Source: Sphingomonadales bacterium
Lineage (GTDB): Bacteria; Pseudomonadota; Alphaproteobacteria; Sphingomonadales; Sphingomonadaceae
Length of the DNA stretch: 64,000 nucleotides
Direction: 5' to 3'
Assembly (NCBI GenBank): GCA_004173185.1
Contig: SEFZ01000010.1
Coordinates: forward strand, 1 to 64,000
The notes beneath the pieces were generated by a model. The model did not search any database and had not been told where the DNA came from. It saw only the letters and a program-made list of their open reading frames with translations. The position numbers were made by a program, and so were the translations under genes. Below, piece after piece: positions 58,920-64,000 of this stretch. Position 1 is the first letter of the stretch. Every line of letters begins with the position of its first letter.

Positions 58920-58935
58920 TTGCAAGCGCTTGCAT
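58920..58935. promoter_or_regulatory. LacI operator, perfect palindrome
   Basis: TTGCAAGCGCTTGCAT; the inner 14 bases are a perfect palindrome with the AAGCGCTT core typical for LacI/GalR proteins. It lies in the 78-base gap between the divergent lacI-type gene and the P450 operon. Confidence 0.8.
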
Positions 58936-58941
58936 TGCGCG

Positions 58942-58957
58942 ATAACAATATTGTTAT
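58942..58957. promoter_or_regulatory. AT-rich palindrome over the P450 start
   Basis: ATAACAATATTGTTAT is a perfect 16-bp palindrome whose last two bases are the first two of the proposed ATG at 58956. It could contain the -10 region, be a second operator, or both. Confidence 0.5.
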
Positions 58958-60137
58958 GTCACATGACTTCGATCCACTGAAGCCCGAAACGTTCGATAGT
59001 GCGAATGCGGAATATGCGCGGCTGCGCGAAACATGCCCGGTAGCGCATAGCGACGCCTGGGGCGGGTTTTGGGCGTTGATGAAGCATGACGACGTTGCTG
59101 CCGCGGCGAGCGACTGGAAGACGTTCATCACCTCGAAGCAAAATGTGATTCCCAAGGTTGCGTTCACTGGCCGCCGTCCACCGCTGCATCTCGATCCGCC
59201 CGAGCATACGCCGTATCGGCGCGCGCTCGCGCCCCTTTTTACCGAGCGTCGCATCGCGCGACTCGAGCCGGTCATCCGCAACATCTGCCGCGACCTGCTG
59301 CTAAAGATGCGCGAGAGCGCTGGTGGCGATGTCGTAGCCGATTACTCGGCGCACATGCCCATCGCCACCTTCGCGCATTGGATGAACCTGTCGCCGGAAG
59401 CGGTCGCCGAACTCACCGAGGTCGGTCAGCGTTACAACATCGCCGTCCAGTTCGCCGATATGGACGCGACCAAGGAGTCGAGCCTTCTCCTCTACGACAT
59501 GGCGCGGGGAATTGTTGCCGATCGCCGGGCCAATCCGATGCCCGAAGACGAGGATGCGACGAGCGCCCTGCTTGCCGTGCGTGTCGATGGTGAGCCGCTG
59601 CCAGAAGAATTGATAGTCGGCACGATCCGCCAGGTTCTGGTCGTCGGCATCATTGCGCCGGGGGTGCTTATCGGCTCGATTGCCGTGCATCTCAGCCGCG
59701 ACCGCGCGCTGCAATCGCAACTGCGCGCCGATCCGTCGCTGATTCCGGCGGCCGTCGATGAGTTCCTTCGGCTCTACACACCCTATCGAGGCTTCGCCCG
59801 CACCGCGGTCGAAGATGTTACGATCCGCGGCTGCCCGATCCGTGCGGGCGAGCCTATCGCGTTGGTCTATGCTTCGGCCAATCGCGACGCGGACGTGTTC
59901 GAGGATCCCGAAACCTTTCGGATCGACCGGCCGAACATGAAGGATTCGCTGGCGTTCGGCCGCGGTCCGCACACCTGCATCGGTGCCGGCCTTGCCCGGC
60001 TCGAGCTGATAGTGGCAGTCGAGGAACTGCTTGCCGCAGCGCCTGGCTTCGCGTTGACCGCAGAGCCGTTGCCGACGCGCTTTCCCGAAATCGGTGCGCT
60101 CACCGCTCCCATCGCGTTCGAGGAGGAGGCAGCATGA
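58956..60137 (+). CDS. Cytochrome P450
   Basis: 393 residues from ATG 58956 (no ribosome site); ATG 58908 behind GAGGGGG would add 16 residues and read through both palindromes. Heme-Cys motif AFGRGPHTCIGAGLARLE near 335-352; the ExxR helix is probably AAVDEFLRLYTPYRGFART (ERR-like). The I-helix reads VVGIIAPGVLIGS where most P450s have AGxDT, so the acid-Thr proton pair is absent. No ferredoxin gene is adjacent. In this context it may oxidise or O-dealkylate an aromatic ring. Coupled to capA by ATGA. Confidence 0.9.
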   Translation: MSHDFDPLKPETFDSANAEYARLRETCPVAHSDAWGGFWALMKHDDVAAAASDWKTFITSKQNVIPKVAFTGRRPPLHLDPPEHTPYRRALAPLFTERRIARLEPVIRNICRDLLLKMRESAGGDVVADYSAHMPIATFAHWMNLSPEAVAELTEVGQRYNIAVQFADMDATKESSLLLYDMARGIVADRRANPMPEDEDATSALLAVRVDGEPLPEELIVGTIRQVLVVGIIAPGVLIGSIAVHLSRDRALQSQLRADPSLIPAAVDEFLRLYTPYRGFARTAVEDVTIRGCPIRAGEPIALVYASANRDADVFEDPETFRIDRPNMKDSLAFGRGPHTCIGAGLARLELIVAVEELLAAAPGFALTAEPLPTRFPEIGALTAPIAFEEEAA

Positions 60138-61255
60138 GCCAGATTTTCCTCGCCGTTGGCGATCTGGCGATGGACCGTGAGCAGTATGACGAGAGCTTCG
60201 CCGCGACGCGCGATGTTCTGGCTGCCGCTGACATCACCTTTGGCCAGATCGAGACCAGCTTCGCCGAGACGGGCGTACGCCTGCCACAGGCGCGCCACGC
60301 CGTTCTCGCGAGACCCGACGGCGCCGCCGCACTCGGGCGCGCCGGGTTCGATATCGTCTCGCTGGCCGGTAATCATGTTCTCGACTGGGGCAATGACGCG
60401 TTTTTCGAGACCGAAGCGAACCTTCATGCCGCCGGCGTTAAGACCGTGGGCGCGGGCGCGAATATCGTCGAGGCGCGCAAGCCGGTCTTCTTCACGCTGG
60501 GCGACGGAACCACGGTGGCTGTGCTCGCATATTGCAGCATCCTGCCGCATTCTTATTGGGCCGATGAGCGCCGCCCGGGCTGCACGCCGATGCGGGCGCA
60601 CACCATCTACGAGCAGATCGAGCACGACCAGCCGGGCACGCCCGCACGCACTCATACCTATCCGCATCGCGAAGATCTTGCAGCGATGGAAGCCGATATC
60701 CGCGCCGCCAAGGCGCAGGCCGATGTGGTGATCGTCTCGCAGCATTGGGGCATCCACTTCGTTCGCGCGACGATCGCCGACTATCAGCGCGATGTGGCGC
60801 GCGCGGCGATCGCTGCCGGTGCCGATGCGATCCTGGGCGGCCATGCGCACATCCTGAAGGGCTGCGAGATCATGGACGGCAAGCCCGTCTTCTACTCGCT
60901 GTGCAACTTCGCGACCGATCTGCGGATGGACCCGGTGCATGCCGCGTCGAAGAGCTTCAACGAAATCCGCGTGCTCGCCGAGGAGTGGGAGCCCGATTTC
61001 GAGAGCCTGTATAATTTCCCCAAGGTCTCGCGCCTGTCGATGGTCGCGCGGCTTGAGATTGCGGGCGGACGCATCGTCCGCTCGGGCTTCCTGCCGCTCT
61101 ATATCGATCGCGATGCGATCCCCCGGTTCGTCGATCAGGGCAGCGAGCGGCATGCCGAGGTCGTCGATTACATGACGGCGGTTACCCAAGAAGCAGGGCT
61201 CAATGCCCGCTACCGCGTGGAGAGCGATATGGTTGTGCTGGAGAGCGCTGCGTGA
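60134..61255 (+). CDS. CapA-family metallophosphatase-like protein
   Basis: 373 residues without a signal peptide. Calcineurin-like layout of the CapA family: FLAVGDLAMD at the start, DIVSLAGNHVLDWG near 75-88, VVIVSQHWGIHF near 198, and ILGGHAHILKGCEIMDGKPV near 235, supplying Asp, Asn and His metal ligands. Members act in poly-gamma-glutamate capsule synthesis but many are uncharacterised. Being locked between a P450 and a membrane protein (ATGA and GTGA overlaps) suggests a catabolic or hydrolytic role instead. Confidence 0.87.
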   Translation: MSQIFLAVGDLAMDREQYDESFAATRDVLAAADITFGQIETSFAETGVRLPQARHAVLARPDGAAALGRAGFDIVSLAGNHVLDWGNDAFFETEANLHAAGVKTVGAGANIVEARKPVFFTLGDGTTVAVLAYCSILPHSYWADERRPGCTPMRAHTIYEQIEHDQPGTPARTHTYPHREDLAAMEADIRAAKAQADVVIVSQHWGIHFVRATIADYQRDVARAAIAAGADAILGGHAHILKGCEIMDGKPVFYSLCNFATDLRMDPVHAASKSFNEIRVLAEEWEPDFESLYNFPKVSRLSMVARLEIAGGRIVRSGFLPLYIDRDAIPRFVDQGSERHAEVVDYMTAVTQEAGLNARYRVESDMVVLESAA

Positions 61256-62301
61256 GCGCGGCGGAGCAGAAGGAAGGCGCCGCATCGGGCTTCCCGCTGG
61301 AAGGCTATGTCTTCCTGTATCTGATCGCCTATCTGCCCAACGTGATCATCACCAAGCTGGTGACGAGCACGGTGCATCCGGGGCTTGGCCGTCCGCTTAC
61401 CGGACTGGAGACGCTGCCCGCATCGCTGATCATCAGCTTGGTGCTGACCTATCTCTTCATCTGGTGGTCGGGCTGGCACAAGGACGCGCATGGAGTCATG
61501 TTCCTGGGACGCCGCATTCCGGTGCCGACCAAATATACCCTGTATTCGGGTTTCGGCACCGCGCTGGTGCTGTTCACGGTGCCGCTTTCGTTCACCTTCG
61601 AAGGCGTCAGCATCCCGTTCATCCAGCTGCTGATGCGCGGCGATATCCTGCTCATCGCGCCGATCGTTGACCTGATCTTCGGCCGCCGGGTGCGCTGGTG
61701 GAGCTGGGTCGCGCTGGTGATGGTGCTGGTAGCGATGGTGATCACGCTCAAGGATCGCGGCGGGCTTTATCTGCCGCCGCTCGCGATCCTCACGGTGGTG
61801 CTCTACACGATCGGCTACTTCGTGCGCCTGATCGTGATGACCAAGGTTTCGAAGAGCGGCGACCCCGCTTCGGTTCGCCAATATTTCGTCGAGGAAAAGG
61901 TGTTCGCGCTGCCGCTGTCGGTGGCGATCCTCGCAGCGATCTCGGCCTCGGGGATCGGTTCGCAATCGGGAGCGCTCGGCTGGGGCTTCCTGTCGGTGTG
62001 GACCGATCCGGTGATCCTGCCGCTGTTCGGTATCGGCGTCACACTAACGATCGTCTCGGTGTTCGCGATCATCATCCTGCTCGATCCGCGCGAGAATGCG
62101 TATTGCGTACCGCTCGAGCGTGCCGCCAGCCTGGTCGCAGGTGTCGGCGGCGCTTTGCTGCTTGCATGGTTCTGGGGGCTGCCTGCGCCACGCCCCGCCG
62201 AGCTCGTCGGAGCCGGAATCCTGATCGGCGCAATTGTTCTGCTTTCGCTCGCACCACGATTTTCGCGGCGCATCGTCTCGGCACGCGCCGAGACTGTCTG
62301 A
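61252..62301 (+). CDS. Polytopic membrane protein of unknown family
   Basis: 349 residues from GTG 61252, overlapping the capA stop (GTGA). About ten hydrophobic segments, for example YVFLYLIAYLPNVIITKLV, DILLIAPIVDLIFG and ILTVVLYTIGYFVRLIVMTK. No family signature that I recognise; the layout is like a carrier or a DMT-type exporter. It lies 57 bases before a TonB receptor in the same direction and may move the same substrate across the inner membrane. Confidence 0.75.
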   Translation: MSAAEQKEGAASGFPLEGYVFLYLIAYLPNVIITKLVTSTVHPGLGRPLTGLETLPASLIISLVLTYLFIWWSGWHKDAHGVMFLGRRIPVPTKYTLYSGFGTALVLFTVPLSFTFEGVSIPFIQLLMRGDILLIAPIVDLIFGRRVRWWSWVALVMVLVAMVITLKDRGGLYLPPLAILTVVLYTIGYFVRLIVMTKVSKSGDPASVRQYFVEEKVFALPLSVAILAAISASGIGSQSGALGWGFLSVWTDPVILPLFGIGVTLTIVSVFAIIILLDPRENAYCVPLERAASLVAGVGGALLLAWFWGLPAPRPAELVGAGILIGAIVLLSLAPRFSRRIVSARAETV

Positions 62302-62358
62302 TCAAATACTCCGTCGAACCGCGAAACCAAGCGGGAGGCGATCAACGGGAGAGATGAC

Positions 62359-64000
62359 ATGATTACAACTGCCAATCGTAAGCGTTTGCTTGCCCAAGCC
62401 GCGCTCGGCGCACTTGCGCTGGGTATCGCCGCACCGGCCTTTGCCCAGACCGCGCAAGACGTACCTCAGGCTGAACAGGCCGAGCCCGAAGACCAGTCGC
62501 GCCAAGAGATCACCGTCACCGGCAGCCGTATCCGCGGCATCGAGCCGGTCGGATCGAACGTGATCGCCATAGATTCCGAGAAGATCATGGAAGTGCCGGT
62601 CACCTCCACCAACGATCTGCTGCGCCGCGTGCCGCAGGTGGTGTCGCTCGGCGCCAACCGCGCAGGCGGATCGGCGCAGAACGGTGCAGCCAACGCCACG
62701 CGCGGTGCGGGCATCAACCTGCGCGGCCTGAGCACCAATGCAACGCTGTTGCTCTACGACGGCAAGCGTTTCCCACCGCAGGGCACGCAGGGCCAGTTTA
62801 CCGATCCCTCGGTAATCCCTTCGATCATGCTCGGTCGTGTTGAAGTCGTCGCTGATGGCGCTTCGGCGATCTATGGATCGGATGCGGTTGCTGGTGTCGT
62901 CAATCTCATCCCGCGCCGCAATTTCTCGGGCGTCGAGGTGCGCGGCCGCTACGGAATGACCGAGGGCGACTACAAGGAATATCAGGTCGCCGCGATTGTC
63001 GGCCAGAAATGGAATGGTGGCTTCATCACGCTTGCCGGCGAATACACGAAGAACACGCCACTTTATGGCCGCGAGCTTGATTTCTACCAGAATGACAATC
63101 GGTCGCGCGGCGGTCGCGATCTGCGCGTAAACAACTGCAACCCGGGCACCATCACGGTCAGCGGACAGACCTATGCAATCCCCACCGGCGGCGTGACTAC
63201 CGCCAATGCCAGCGCGCTGACTGCGGGCACGGTGAACCGCTGCTTCTATGACGGAGCGCTCGAAGTGATCCCGGATCAGAAGCGCACCAGCTTCGCGGCA
63301 AGCGCCAGCCAGGATATCGGCGACTTCGCGCGCATTTTCGCCGACGGCTACTGGTCGAAGCGTACCGGCACGATTCCCCTGCTGGCCAGCGTCAATGCCA
63401 CGGTACCGAGCACAAACCCTTTCTATGTCGCGCCCGTCGGTGTGACGCCGCCGCTTTGTGCGGCAAGCGTGGGGGCACCAGCTGGCGCGCGCTGCGTGAC
63501 TGTCGCATATTCTCTCTTTCCGCAGATCGGCACTATCTCACGCCCGTATCGTGCGGAGAGCTGGAACGGCATTGCAGGCGCCGAATTCAAGCCGTTCGGC
63601 GATTTCCGCGCAACGGTCTATTATTCGCATGGCGAGGCTGAAGAAGTCGATGATCGCCGCCGCAACGGCGTGCAGGCTGGCCTGCTCCAGGCTGCGCTCA
63701 ACGACATAAATCCGGCGACTGCGCTGAATGTGTTCGGTGGCCCCAATAATCTCGCGACGATCGCAACGATCACAGACAATCAATTCGTTATTGCCGGCAA
63801 GACCCGTCTCGACGTGATCAACGCACAGATGGATGGTTCGTTGTTCGAGATGGCCGGGGGCAATGTCCGCATTGCCGTGGGTGCCGAGCACCGCACCGAA
63901 TATACTTTCACGGATCTGATCACTGGCCGTGCCGCAACGCCGGTCAGCGTGAACGACGATGGCAGCCGCAATGTCGATGCGCTGTTTGGCGAATTGTACG
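62359..64000 (+). CDS. TonB-dependent outer-membrane receptor, 3' end outside window
   Basis: At least 547 residues; the frame is open to the last base. Start ATG 62359 behind GGGAGAG. Signal peptide to APAFAQ near 30, TonB-box region QEITVTGSRIRGIEP, plug motifs INLRGLSTNATLLLYDGKR and DGASAIYGSDAVAGVVNLIP. The barrel begins near 180. Very similar in layout to the receptor at 44622-47306. Last visible gene of the P450-CapA-membrane protein run and probably its outer-membrane importer. Confidence 0.93.
   Translation, partial: MITTANRKRLLAQAALGALALGIAAPAFAQTAQDVPQAEQAEPEDQSRQEITVTGSRIRGIEPVGSNVIAIDSEKIMEVPVTSTNDLLRRVPQVVSLGANRAGGSAQNGAANATRGAGINLRGLSTNATLLLYDGKRFPPQGTQGQFTDPSVIPSIMLGRVEVVADGASAIYGSDAVAGVVNLIPRRNFSGVEVRGRYGMTEGDYKEYQVAAIVGQKWNGGFITLAGEYTKNTPLYGRELDFYQNDNRSRGGRDLRVNNCNPGTITVSGQTYAIPTGGVTTANASALTAGTVNRCFYDGALEVIPDQKRTSFAASASQDIGDFARIFADGYWSKRTGTIPLLASVNATVPSTNPFYVAPVGVTPPLCAASVGAPAGARCVTVAYSLFPQIGTISRPYRAESWNGIAGAEFKPFGDFRATVYYSHGEAEEVDDRRRNGVQAGLLQAALNDINPATALNVFGGPNNLATIATITDNQFVIAGKTRLDVINAQMDGSLFEMAGGNVRIAVGAEHRTEYTFTDLITGRAATPVSVNDDGSRNVDALFGELY

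Noticed and set aside
62359..62400. LacI-like string near GTAAGCGTTTGCTT at the last TonB receptor
   Set aside because: It lies inside the signal-peptide codons and matches the operator poorly.
1..64000. CRISPR array, rRNA operon, prophage or toxin-antitoxin locus
   Set aside because: No regularly spaced direct repeats, rRNA segments, phage structural genes or recognisable toxin pairs were seen in the window.

Overview
The window looks like a chromosomal contig of a GC-rich alphaproteobacterium of the Sphingomonadaceae (Sphingomonas sensu lato). The evidence is the mutM-rpsT-dnaA order, the separate rpmH-rnpA-yidD-yidC-engB block, several Oar/BtuB-like TonB-dependent receptors beside catabolic operons, and typical sphingomonad intergenic repeats. 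All calls rest on reading the sequence; no database search was run.

Housekeeping half (1 to about 26 kb): truncated mutM, rpsT, dnaA, two small ORFs, murJ-trpS, secB, a Tim44-like protein, mltA-smr, a GGDEF/EAL protein, dapE, a cupin, a GST, a MarR-MFS pair, a chemoreceptor, an acyltransferase-like membrane protein, and the engB/yidC/yidD/rnpA/rpmH block followed by comM. The first 236 bases are a fold-back inverted repeat that replaces the start of mutM and is probably an assembly artefact. rnpA has no usual start codon after rpmH and may have to start upstream of it.

Scar zone (about 24.6 to 33.7 kb): a relic of the comM 3' end, a twice-frameshifted intramembrane-protease-like gene, tRNA-Leu(CAA) with a shattered serine-recombinase fragment beside it, and a decayed copy of an MFS gene.

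Catabolic block A (26.6 to 47.3 kb): a MarR regulator, a TonB receptor, a secreted DUF8021-like protein, an AAHS-type MFS carrier, a LysR regulator, and then one long operon of translationally coupled genes. That operon holds an MFS carrier, a TRAP transporter (small and large permease plus a lipoprotein binding protein), four class III CoA-transferase homologues, and a 773-residue fusion of two 2-hydroxyacyl-CoA dehydratase/benzoyl-CoA reductase-like halves that lacks the usual iron-sulfur cysteines. I consider this the best candidate for an undescribed system: import of an organic acid, CoA activation by transfer, then an unknown step on the thioester. A near-identical 52-bp element occurs at the LysR promoter and upstream of a second TonB receptor at 47.3 kb, which suggests one regulon.

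Catabolic block B (47.3 to 64 kb): two MarR regulators, and a minus-strand operon of vanillin-type aldehyde dehydrogenase, hydroxycinnamoyl-CoA hydratase-lyase (FerB/Ech), ADP-forming acyl-CoA synthetase (FerA type) and an amidohydrolase, which reads as side-chain shortening of ferulate or p-coumarate. Beside it are MmgE/PrpD, two secreted alpha/beta hydrolases, a LacI regulator, and a P450-CapA-membrane protein-TonB receptor operon running off the window. Palindromes of the AAGCGCTT type at four promoters suggest that the LacI protein controls this block. One reading is that esterified or glycosylated hydroxycinnamates are imported, hydrolysed and oxidised here.
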